Source: Crocodylus rhombifer (taxonomy: Eukaryota; Chordata; Crocodylia; Crocodylidae). From it: DNA of 64,000 bases. The first letter of the stretch is position 1. The number at the start of each line of letters is the position of its first letter. The notes beneath the pieces were generated by a model. That model saw only the letters and a list, made by a program, of their open reading frames with translations. It was not told the DNA's origin and searched no databases. The position numbers and the translations under genes are program-made. The stretch spans positions 43,442 to 107,441 of the forward strand of contig JAVSML010025533.1 in the NCBI GenBank assembly GCA_038503035.1. The letters run 5' to 3'. Positions 42,960 to 52,191 of this stretch are shown one piece after another.

Positions 42960-44515
42960 CTTGGTGGATGTGTCCACATATGCAGGCACATGCAGCTCTA
43001 ATAAGAACGGCACAAATTTGTGCTGGATATTTTTGCCTCAACACATGTGTCTGAACATGCACTTTGGCGTGGGGCAAGTTGTGCCACTTGGGGCAAAATG
43101 ACCCTACCCCACTCCTCCCAGATCTAGCGGCCAGGGGGAGCTAGAGCCAGGGGCCAGCAGTATAAAAAGCTGCCCTGGCAAGCAACTCAGGGCTCCTCAC
43201 TTTCAGGAGCTTCTGGGGGCCCAGGGGACTCTGCTTGGTCTTCACTTATTTTCATGTTTTGACCCTCTGAATCTCATGACACTCTTATCCTCCAAAGTTG
43301 TCCCACAAAAAAAAATGTTGTATCTTTCAACCTTTGGCCCCACACAGTGGGGTCTATTAGTTAACTAGGTGGGCCTTAAGGCCCATGATCTCTGGAAGAT
43401 GCAAATAGACAGGAGCTTTTGGGGGTCTGGGGAGCTCTGCTTGTCGTCCCCCTCAGGTACACTTATTTTCATGTTTTGATCGTTTGACCCACACGACACT
43501 CCTATACTGTTTTTTTCATTATTTGTCCCAAGAATTTAGTTGTTCCATTCGTCCATTAGCCCCCATAAAAAGAGGCTACTAGTTAGCCAGTTGGGCCCTG
43601 CCTATGGTAATCGGATGAACAAATAGACAGGAGCTTCTAGAGACCTGGTCAAGTGGACTCTGTATGTGATAAGGATGGAGGCTCTGGCTGGGAGGGTGCC
43701 TGGGGTCTGCGGGACTACTTTCCTCTCACTGGTCTGCACATTCCTCAGAGTGGTGCACCACTGGGCAGTGTCCCCTGGCTCCTTGGGTGCCTTTGACTAC
43801 CAATGGGTGCAGCCTGGGGGGCTCTGCTCAGTGTCTCCCTCAGGAACACTCATTTTCACATTTTGACCCCTTGGTCCACACAACACTCCCATCCTGTTTT
43901 TTGCCTCTGTTGTCCCCAGCTCCCGTACAGTAGAGGCTACTAATTAGCTGGGTGATTGAATGAGACATGGTAGCTGAATGAGACAAATGGTAATTAAATG
44001 AGATAAATAGACAGGAACTTCTGGGGCCCGGCCAATTGGTATCTGGGGACACTAGCCCCTTGTATCAGCTGCAGTGCTGACGCGGCCCTAACCAAGAGTT
44101 CTCTGCATGCTCTACCCACTGCAGCAGTCTGCCAGTGGGGGCTGCTGCTTGGCTATGACCTGCTACCACTTGCAACAGCATGTGGCCCCAAGGTGGCATG
44201 CCTGCCAGACCCAGATGGAGACTGCATGGCCACAGCAGAGGCATCTGCACCTCTGGGCCAACTGCCAGTGGGCTGTGGCCGCACAGTTGGCTTTTATGCG
44301 GCACTACTGCCAGGTGTTATACCACCTGGCCTTCTGGGCAGCTATCACCTGGAAGATGTTCTCAGTGTGGTGGCCTGCTGTGAACTATCAAAGCACGTCC
44401 TCCTGGACCCAAGTGGCCAGGAGGTCAGTCACTTCCAGCTGGATCTTGGGTGCCAGCCCTGAGCAGGCATCTCTGCCTGGGTCCTGCTACTTTGCCTGGG
44501 CAATGTTTTATTGAT
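42960..44515 (+). mobile_element. Tx1-derived composite element, copy 3, with triplicated 3' UTR
   Basis: It starts with the TATA-containing module (GGGGCCAGCAGTATAAAAAG at about 43150-43169) shared with 24571-25420. The 3' UTR unit then occurs three times, marked by ACTTATTTTCATG at 43244 and 43461 (ACACTCATTTTCACA at 43846) and by ATAGACAGGAGCTT at 43405 and 43623 (44007). The first two are spaced about 217 bp. The third is preceded by about 168 bp encoding the ORF2 C-terminus (SLGAFDYQW). A single tail module (44050-44510) matches 3290-3480. No intact frame. Confidence 0.65.
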
Positions 44516-44728
44516 ATATTTACAATTTTAAAGCAATTTAGAAGCCTACCCACTCTATCATCATAATAAAATAAATTCTAAATAGCTATGTGTTTTGATG
44601 TTTGCATTTGGTTTTCTTATCACAGAATAATTACAGCTTCCCCTGACCCCTTTAATAACTAAGTTGTGGGCACAGTGGCCCCTGTAGCCACAGCTCCTGC
44701 CAGCAGGTCTCATCTTGTCTGGCAGCTG
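44516..44728. other. AT-rich spacer
   Basis: A short AT-rich tract between two repeats; nothing else seen. Confidence 0.4.
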
Positions 44729-45596
44729 GGCATGCTGGGTGTGTGATGGGGAGATGTGGTGTTTTCATGAAGGGTGTGTGGGTGGGTGTGGGCAGGGAGT
44801 GTGTGGGTAGTTGCGGAGGGATGGTGGAAGGACTGTGAGTGTGAGGGGACTATGTCCGGGGGACTGTCAAGGAGGGTGCACCCACAGGGTGCAGCCCCCA
44901 CACAGGGCCACGGGGCCCACAACTCACCCCTCCAGCAGCAGCAGCCATCAGGTGCTCAGGGTCCACAGCTGTTGAAGCCCCCGCCATTGTACAGCATGGC
45001 CTCGGCTGCCTCAGAGCCAGCCCTGCCTGTGCTGCTTGTCATGGGTGCGGCCCAGCTCAGTGCAGCATGGCACAGGGTCATGCACCTTTCTGCAGCTTTG
45101 CAGGGACCACATGTGCATGAGGGCTGTGGAGGCAGGACCTGGCCCAGCACAACACACAGGTCCTATGAGCAGTGCTGGCCCCTGAGTGACAGCCTGAGTG
45201 GCCTGGAGCTGCAGAAAGGTGCATGGTCTTGTGTCATGCTGAGCCAAGCCAGGCTGCACCTGCAACAGCTGGCACAGGTGGCACCAGCTCTGAGGCAGCC
45301 GGGGCCATGCCACAGCATGTGAAGGGGGCTCTGATAGCACCAGGCCCTGAGCACCCAGTGGTCACTGCTCATGGCTGCTGGTGGGGTGGGGGGGAAGGGG
45401 CGCTGTGGACCCTGAGGATACCCACTTCCCTGACCAGCCCCCACCCTCACAGAACTCCCCCACAGTGCCCCCACACATGTGCAATGTCCCCCTCATACCC
45501 ACAGTCCTCTCCTCTGCCATCCCTACTTACCCTCAACAGCACCCAGGTCCCAGTTATGCTGGATCCTTGCCCCACTTCTGCTTACCCCAGCATACT
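44729..45596. mobile_element. Large imperfect palindrome (fold-back element), about 870 bp
   Basis: Matching inverted blocks are GCATGCTGGG (44729) with CCCAGCATAC (45586-45595), GGACTGTGAGTGTGAGG (44830) with the inverse of CTCATACCCACAGTCC (45492-45507), GGTGCTCAGGG (44951) with CCCTGAGCACC (45345), CTCGGCTGCCTCAGAGC (45001) with the region at 45280-45300, and TGCACCTTTCTGCAGC (45081) with GCTGCAGAAAGGTGCA (45208). All pairs give an axis near 45155, with arms of about 410 bp and a spacer under 100 bp. Long frames on either strand are mirror artefacts. No target duplication was identified. Confidence 0.7.
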
Positions 45597-45599
45597 AAG

Positions 45600-46030
45600 G
45601 GTGCATGCCTTGCATGCTGGGGCAGCAAAAGTGCATAGAGACACTTTTGCCAGAAACCAAAGCATCTCTCCAGAGGACCAGCTTTTGGGTTATCTGCTTT
45701 TTACCCCTGTGCTTTTTTTCCTCCTCCCCTGCTTCCCTCCCCCCCCATGTCTTTTTTGGGGGGGCGGGGGTGATGATACCTGGATTTCCAGTTATCAGAT
45801 TTTGAGCCCATGCTGCAGATATGCTGCATGAGGAACAGTTTTTCATCCACAGCATGCCTCTTGCAGCATCTCAGACTGGTTTGGGAGGTTAATTTCTCCT
45901 GGATGCAGCATTTTTGTGTGAGCCTTGGGAGCACAGCATGTTGAACCGGGGTGGAGCAGCCCCAGGCTGGCAGGGTCAAAGTGCCTGGGGTGTCATCCCC
46001 AGGCTCTGGGTGGTGGTGTTGGGTGGCAGA
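45600..46030. other. Unassigned GC-mixed DNA
   Basis: It contains a short stem (GCAAAAGTGCATAGAGACACTTTTGC at 45627-45652; stem about 8 bp) and repeated GCAGATATGCTGCATG-like strings. No gene. The longest frames are compositional. Confidence 0.3.
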
Positions 46031-46034
46031 GAAT

Positions 46035-46116
46035 CTGGTTGGGGCACAAGGGTGCTACAGTGCAGGGCTAGCTGGCAGGCAGCCCCTACACTGTAGCACC
46101 CTCATGTCCCAGCCAG
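46035..46116. repeat. Compact hairpin, 35-bp arms
   Basis: The left arm (46035-46069, with CACAAGGGTGCTACAGTGCA) pairs with the right arm (46082-46116, with CACTGTAGCACCCTCATG) at most positions around a 12-nt loop. The geometry is like a small MITE or a pre-miRNA-like fold; no evidence favours expression. Confidence 0.6.
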
Positions 46117-46120
46117 CCCA

Positions 46121-46257
46121 GTCACTATCTACACATGTACTGTGGCAGCATAAACTGCTCTGCCCTAGGATAGTAGTTGTTTTGGACAGTACTATCCTAT
46201 GGTGGAGTTGATTAATTTACTGCACCCTAATATGGGTGCATGCGTAGATGGTGACAC
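46121..46257. mobile_element. Small TIR MITE
   Basis: GTCACTATCTACACATGTAC on the left mirrors GTGCATGCGTAGATGGTGAC on the right. An inner pair CCTAGGATAGTAG/ACTATCCTATGG forms a second stem. It abuts the preceding hairpin. Confidence 0.55.
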
Positions 46258-47509
46258 TTTACCGCTGGGCTAGTTAGTCTATGTGATGAACAAGAAGTGA
46301 AATGGTGGAGAAGACAGAAGAAAGGTGATAAATATATCATAACATATAATTCATCAGAAAGGATAATATGATGATATTCTATTACAAGTAGTCTATTACA
46401 AGTAACAAGGGGGCAGGGAAAAGTAATTGTTAGTAATAGGCAAGGAAAAAATTGTTCTTTACATTGTTACATACAAGAGAAAAAAGAGTAATTCTTTAAG
46501 GACTAAAGATTGCAATGATTTAACAGGGGCAGACATGTGAAAGAGATGAAAATATTCCTGGTGTCTCTTAGTCAGCAGTTAGTGAATTCAGAATATTTTG
46601 GCTGTTATTTTGTTAGATTGCTATGACTTCCTGCAGCTTATTAAGTGCAGCAGCAATTTTCCTATGTTTTTCTACTCTGTCTAGAACATAGATTTGGACA
46701 CCTTTAGGAAATTAAACTGAAATGGATTGTAATAAGACTGACAGAAGCAGCTGATGCTGTAGTTTTGTATAAATCCATCCATCCTAATTTTAAAAGAAGA
46801 GAACTGGACATCAAAAAATAATGAGACACAAGACAAATGGCTTGCCTCTCTGAGCATGTATAGCACAGAACTTTTTTCCAGGTGTGTCTGCACACAAAGC
46901 CATGTCAGTCAAAGACAAAGGGAAATATTTGGAGGTGGTCCAGAAAGAAGATAATTATATTAAAATATATAGTGATGCCATTAAATTATGCACATCATAG
47001 CACATAATCTAAGGTCCATAATTCTTGTCCCCACTTCTCTCCACCTCTATGGTATGTTGCTCTCACTCATTTTATCACATCTAAAATTAAAGTGTACTAC
47101 CTTAGGGCAAGGGGTTGTGTTTTGTGTGTCTTAGAAAGTGCAGCAGTCTTGCAGTGATGTATAATAGTGTCTGGATTGGATTAGTTATTAGACATGGTAT
47201 GTTGATACAGCCAACACCATGTGTTTGGTTTGCTAAAATGACAAGTCAAAATTACTTCTGTTCACATATTTCTCATTAGCACCATCCCTCCAACACCCTC
47301 CTCACCCTCTGCCTTTTGGAAACCACAGCTCTTTAGTTTTATTGGCTCAGAATTGTCAACGTGGAAATCAATACAGGATCAGAGATTCAAAGGCTGTTGT
47401 CTCCTTTTATTATGAATAACTTAATCTTAGGAAAAAATGAGCAGCACTTTCTAGAGACCTGATACTGAAGTTCCTACTTGTGATGTATTCCTGTGAAATG
47501 CAGGGGATG
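46258..47509. other. AT-rich DNA, nothing recognised
   Basis: No element or gene was supported in this tract. Confidence 0.5.
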
Positions 47510-47517
47510 ATATAGAT

Positions 47518-47943
47518 CATGGCTAGGCAATCCCCAGCACATGCGCCAGAGCATGGCATGTGAAGGCAGTTTACTTGGCATGCATGCCTTGGGGAGGATG
47601 TCAGGGGAGCCATGAAGGGCCTGATCCTTGGCAGTGCAACCTTGGCCTCTTCCCCATCGTCTGCCTTGAGGTGCTCATGCTCCTGCCACCAGCGACAAGC
47701 CAAGCTGGGGCTCCATGGACCCCAGTGCAGCTGCTTGCAACCACCCTGCCACTTGCTGAAAGCAATCCAGACTTCATGGCAGGTGTCAGGAGCCTACCCA
47801 GAGCCTGGGCCAGCTGCGGCAGGTAGCCAGTAGGCTGCAAGTGGCTCCTGGCTCTCCTACTGTCCACTCCTGGCATGCCAACATCTTACAAGCAAGTTTG
47901 CAGGTGTTTTTGGCACTTTATCCAAAAATGTTGCTGACCCCTG
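47518..47943. mobile_element. hAT-type MITE, 426 bp, perfect 8-bp duplication
   Basis: Identical ATATAGAT copies flank it at 47510-47517 and 47944-47951. The right end, read inverted, is CAGGGGTCAGCAACATTTTT, a classic hAT terminus; the left end CATGGCTAGGCAATCCCC is a decayed version. Frames inside are compositional. Confidence 0.72.
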
Positions 47944-47951
47944 ATATAGAT

Positions 47952-48276
47952 GCTCACTACCTTACAAGATGCACTTAGGAGCTCATAAGATCTGGTTTCC
48001 ATTCCTTACTCAAGCAAAACTCCCAGTGAAATCAAGTGTAGCCAGAGGCTGGAAGGTGTCAAGTACTTTTAGGTCCCATGAAATACAATCGGGGATACAT
48101 GTCCTTGGGAGATCCAAGAATTTGTCTCACTAGGAGTTTTATGTGAATAAGAGCAAGCATTGGCTTAATGAGAACTCAGTGCCTCCTATTAGAAATGCTA
48201 TTCATTTTTACACTAGCAATTTCCTTAGCTGCATAAGGGAAGAGTAAAGATTGATGTTAGTAAGAGATATGTGAAC
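47952..48276. other. Unannotated DNA
   Basis: Nothing supported. Confidence 0.4.
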
Positions 48277-49012
48277 TAGGGCTGTGAGAAATTTCACCAG
48301 CTGTTTTGTTTCAATGCTGTTTCGACTCATTTTGAGCTCAAAACAGAAAAATCAAAACAAAATGAAGGGCTTCGAAACAGCCTTGAAATGAAATGAGGGC
48401 AGTTGAAACATTTCAAAAGTTTTGAAACGTTTCAAGTTTCGAAGCTCAGGCTAGGCTTGCCTGCAGGGAAACAGAAAATAAAAGAGAGGGAAGAGAAAGA
48501 GTGGGGAAGGAATGCTCTGATATTGACTGTGTAATTGGCCAGTGACTGTGATCCTTCCCTGAGGTCCCTTTCAATCCCAGTGCTCTGGGCAAAGGATGGA
48601 AAAAGAGCATAAAAGGTAGCATTGTTTGAACTGGCCTGCTTTCTGCCTTGGGGTCTGACAGTTACTGAGCTGTGTCATCCAGCAGCTCAGAAGCATTAGA
48701 CAATGAAGGCTACTACTAGCATTGATTTAAATTATTTCCTATTTGCTAGCCTAGCCTAGCAAGTGGAATTCCATAATACTTTTATTTTATGATTATATTC
48801 ATTGATATATTCTTTTCAATTTCCACGGGGATGCTGATGCATATCAGGAGAAACCAACCCTTGCCCTTCCTCTTCCTCAGCCTGGCACCAGTGGGAGTAT
48901 TCCCAAAGGGAAGTCCCCCTCTCACTCCAAAGCTCCCATCCCCCCAGAGCAGAGGCAGTCCACCCTGGAACAGTAGGGAAAACGTGGACAAAAAGCTGGG
49001 TGCGTTGCAAGG

Positions 49013-49548
49013 GTGAGCAAGATAACCTAGAGCATTAGGGAGATGCTTGCTGTTGATGGCCAGCCCTTCTCCATAGTTGAACAGCCAGGGTTGAGGAGGC
49101 TCATGGCACTCATGGCCCCATCTTACCAAGTACCCATATGCTCCACCTTTAGCAGGACAGTGGTGCCCTCTCTGTATGAAGCATGTAGGGAGTACCTGAG
49201 GGATGAGCAAGGCAGGTCCACAGGTGGCCTTCAATTTTACCCAGGCATCTGGAGCAGCCAGGGTGGAGAACATGCCTACCTCTCCCTCACAGGGCACTGG
49301 CATGACCAGTAAGGCCGTTGGTGGGTTCTCCTTCAAGTGGAGGTGATGGGTGAGTCCCACACAGCAACTGAGATCATGGGAGCCATGAACCACTTGGTGC
49401 ATGGGTGGCTCTTTGGGCAGGGCAAGTTCATGGTCACCAACAGTAGGACCAATATTGTCAAGCCAATCTGTGATGTCAACTTTGTTGGCATCTGCTGTGT
49501 GGCACACAAGTTCCACTTCATTGTCAGGGATGCCTTGGGGGGGGACAG
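49013..49548 (+). pseudogene. hAT transposase remnant copy B, first part
   Basis: One frame runs from MLAVDGQPFSIVEQPGLRRLM through FSRTVVPSLYEACREYL, LSLTGHW, one stop near 49313, then SHTATEIMGAMN, FMVTNSRTNIVK and HKFHFIVRDALGG to the LTR edge. The order matches hAT (ZBED-type) RNase H-like transposases. The aspartate expected before the NGANI-type motif is asparagine (codon 49439-49441). The LTR at 49549 interrupts a codon. Inactive. Confidence 0.7.
49545..49548 (+). repeat. Target-site duplication ACAG, left copy
   Basis: Paired with 50416-50419 across the 867-bp LTR. Four-bp duplications are common for gammaretrovirus-like ERVs. Confidence 0.75.
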
Positions 49549-50017
49549 TGTAGCATGAACTAAACTAACATAGCTGACGTTAACATAGAGTGTAATAGTA
49601 CTGAAATGTAACCATGTTAGTCTTTTCTGTAAGCAACTTGAAAACTCCATTTTGTATCCTTCTGCTTGATGTAAGTGAATAAACTCGACATAGCCTTTAT
49701 GTATGAGTTTGTGTAAAGGGGTGAATGGTGAGAGAATGGCATAGAGATGGGAGAAGAAGATTTAACGGTTTATGTAAGCAACAAGGCACCAAATGTAAGT
49801 TACCAGTCAGTAAACTGATTAATGAATGGCTGAAGAATCCCTTTTAGGTGGAGGTTACAAAGAAGATAACAAGGAGAAAGAATGCACCCATCCTGCCAGA
49901 AAGGCAGCAAAAACATGCCAAGGATAAGATAAGCTGAAGACAAAAGAAGAACAACCACAAAAACAGAAGCTGGGTATGGAAAAGCCGCAAAGCGTTGAAA
50001 CAAAGGATGCTAATCCC

Positions 50018-50025
50018 TATAAAAG
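50018..50025 (+). promoter_or_regulatory. TATA box of the 867-bp LTR
   Basis: TATAAAAG, about 325 bp upstream of the LTR polyadenylation signal; transcription would start near 50045-50050. Confidence 0.6.
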
Positions 50026-50342
50026 AACACTTTAAAATGCCAAGTTGGGTGAGTCTCTTTCTCTACTGCTGTTTCATCGGAGCATAGATGCATCTGTTCA
50101 CCCCGCTCCAGCTGTTATCTTCAAATCTGCTATCTTCAAATCATCATCATCTACTCAATAAGCCTGGGTTGGCCACCCTGGGCTGATATTGAGCAACTAT
50201 TGCTGGTAACTATATCTGGTGTATGTGTAGATGAAATGGTTGTTTTGTGTATGTGTATGCCTGTGTGTAATGATGTGTATGATGATTTGCGTGTGTTTGT
50301 ATGAATGGTGTGCCTAAATCTCTATGTCTAAGTCATGTGATC

Positions 50343-50348
50343 AATAAA
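50343..50348 (+). promoter_or_regulatory. Polyadenylation signal of the 867-bp LTR
   Basis: AATAAA about 70 bp before the LTR 3' edge, the usual position at the R/U5 border. Confidence 0.6.
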
Positions 50349-50419
50349 CGTGGCACCTTGCCTTATCCCCCTTTATAAAGACTTGTGATTTAAGCAATTG
50401 GCAATTTAGGTAACAACAG

Positions 50420-50914
50420 GGATGCTAGTGACAGCAAGCTCATTTCAGTATGCAGGAAGGTGGCAGGCTACTTTCACTGGAGCATCAAGGGAGGTAAGAT
50501 ACTGCGGGACAAAAAAGCAGAGCTGAACATCCTACAGCACAAAATCATGCAGGATGTGGAGATTCAGTAGAACTCCACATACCTGATGCTCAAGAGGCTG
50601 GTGGAGCAACAGAAGGCCATCCATGAGATGGCCTTGCTCAGGGAGATTGGGATTAGCAGCCCCCTTAATAGAGCTGACTGGGGTACCATCTCCCAGCTCT
50701 TGGTGGTCCTCAAGCCTTTTCTTAAGGCCACCGAGACCCTCAGTGCTGGCAATGCCCTCCTTAGCCAGGTGATCCCTGTAGTGAGGGAACTTCAGAGCCA
50801 AATGGAGAAGTTCCAAAGGATCAATGTTCCTGGCTGGGGCAAGCCGCTATCACTAGAGCTACAGGCACTGGTGTGGCAGTTGAAGGAGAAGATCAGGAAA
50901 TGCTTGAGCGATTG
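50420..50914 (+). pseudogene. hAT transposase remnant copy B, second part
   Basis: From 50421 the frame encodes DASDSKLISVCRKVAGYF, one TAG stop at 50568-50570, then LKRLVEQQKAI, WGTISQLLVVLKPFLKATETLS and VIPVVRELQ, the post-catalytic helical region of ZBED-type hAT transposases. A stop near 50913 ends it before the hAT dimerisation domain. It is in the same frame as the first part once the LTR and one ACAG are removed. Confidence 0.7.
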
Positions 50915-51073
50915 AGGTCCAGTATGGTCCACTCACACAAACCCAGCCTGTCCTTCACCCCCTGACACCTCCATTTCCATTTTTGCTAACTGGCTTTCTT
51001 GCCTGCATTGCATGCTAAGCCAGTCTCTGGCTTCTTTACTATTCTTTCCATTCAGAAATAGCATACACACACA

Positions 51074-51172
51074 CCAGCTGCAGGTGCTTCCTCAGCCTGA
51101 CAAAGGGTTTTTCAACCCAAAAGCTTGCTAAAGTATATTTCTGTAACTAACTATTCAGTTTGTCTATTAAAA
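51074..51172 (+). mobile_element. PLE 3' terminal fragment inside hAT copy B
   Basis: CTGCAGGTGCTTCCTCAGCC, TGACAAAGGGTTTTTCAACC, AAAGCTTGCTAAA and CTATTCAGTTTGTCTATTAA parallel, in order, the minus-strand PLE end at 22190-22288, with clear divergence. It is roughly 100 bp of terminal PLE without coding sequence. Confidence 0.6.
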
Positions 51173-51539
51173 CATAGCAGATTAGGTTGACCCAAAGGAA
51201 AGAACCCTGTCTGCCAGTGCCATGTCCTTAGACAACACCCCTAGCACCTGAGCAGAAGGATGCAGGGCGCTGGACACATCTAAGCTCCAGGGCTGGGCTG
51301 GCAGGGACAGTTCTATGGCAGCTTCTGGAGAAAAAACTCCTGCAGGAAAGGAAAGAAAGGATCTGTGACAGCTGGGCTGCCTGAGATCTTGCTGGTGCTA
51401 CTGTGCTGCTTGCAAAGTTATTACCTGTTGTTATTTAAAGTGGTGGACTGGACTAAGGCTGTAGGGGAGGAGGAGATCCTAACTGGGGTACACTACCACG
51501 TCATGTAGAGGTCCCAGCACCAGTGAGGGAACGCCTTAA

Positions 51540-51975
51540 CACATGACAGCATGTCACCCATGTCATGAGTTTTACTTGTCAGCAGCTTGTGTTGCAGTTT
51601 CCCAGAAAACCCTGTACCTATCTCCTTGAAAGCTGGTAGGCTTCATGGCCTCAACATGGGCTAACATGCCTGCAGTTTTCACCCAGCTGTGCCTTAACAC
51701 ACACGTGACATGAGTTTTGCTTGTCAGCAGCTTGAGGTGCTATTTCCCAGAAACCTGCACCTATTTCCTTGAAATATGGCAGGCTTTGTGACCTCAGCAG
51801 TGGCTAGGAGGCCTGCAGTTTTCACCCTGTTGTGCCTTAACACATACACGTGATACAAGTTTTGCTTTCAAGACTTTGAGGTGATGTTTCCCAGAAACCT
51901 CTGTACCTATCTCCTTGAAGCTTGGCAGTCTTCATGGTCTTATAAAGGGCTACCATACCTGGAAGTTTCATCCAA
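51540..51975 (+). repeat. Tandem array, three 145-bp units, near the hAT copy B right end
   Basis: The recurring landmark ATGAGTTTTACTTGTCAGCA, and variants, places units at 51567, 51712 and 51857, exactly 145 bp apart. Each unit also holds TTTCCCAGAAA, CTCCTTGAA, and a CCTGCAGTTTTCACCC-like end followed by GTGCCTTAACAC. Part of a fourth unit may precede at about 51526. Divergence between units is moderate. Confidence 0.85.
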
Positions 51976-52191
51976 ATAAGGAAAGAAATGACAAAGTTAT
52001 AAGCAGTTTTGTGCTTCCCCATTATAGCCTATGGGCAAAACATTGAAACAGCATTAAAACAGCAAAACAGTTTTGATGAAACAAAATGGAACAGTGGTTT
52101 TGAAACCAAATGAAACTCAAAGTGTCCCATCAAAACGTTGAAATGGAAGTCGAAATGGAACAGTGCTGTTTTGCACAGCCCTAAGTAAACT

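Larger units (their letters stand above)
49549..50415 (+). mobile_element. Solo LTR, 867 bp, inside hAT copy B
   Basis: Begins TGTAGCATGAAC, ends TTTAGGTAACA, flanked by ACAG duplications. On the plus strand TATAAAAG lies at 50018-50025 and AATAAA at 50343-50348, giving U3 of about 495 bp, R of about 320 bp and a short U5. Removing the LTR and one ACAG restores a single transposase frame, which confirms the boundaries to the base. No internal retroviral sequence adjoins, so it is a solo LTR. Confidence 0.88.
48277..52183 (+). mobile_element. hAT transposon copy B, both termini present
   Basis: The left end TAGGGCTGTGAGAAATTTC and the right end, inverted, TAGGGCTGTGCAAAACAG share a perfect first 10 bp. 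Flanking 8-mers TGTGAACT (48270-48277) and AGTAAACT (52184-52191) match at six of eight positions if the left end is shifted by one base. Inside are transposase pieces (49013-49548, 50420-50914), an 867-bp solo LTR, a PLE tail and a 145-bp tandem array near the right end. The N-terminal BED region seen in copy A is missing. Without the LTR and its extra ACAG the element is about 3.0 kb. Inactive. Confidence 0.75.

Noticed and set aside
44774..45322. 182- and 202-codon frames in the GC-rich palindrome
   Set aside because: They follow the two palindrome arms and lack recognisable domains.
48782..49516. 244-codon open frame, minus strand
   Set aside because: It is the antisense shadow of the hAT copy B transposase frame.
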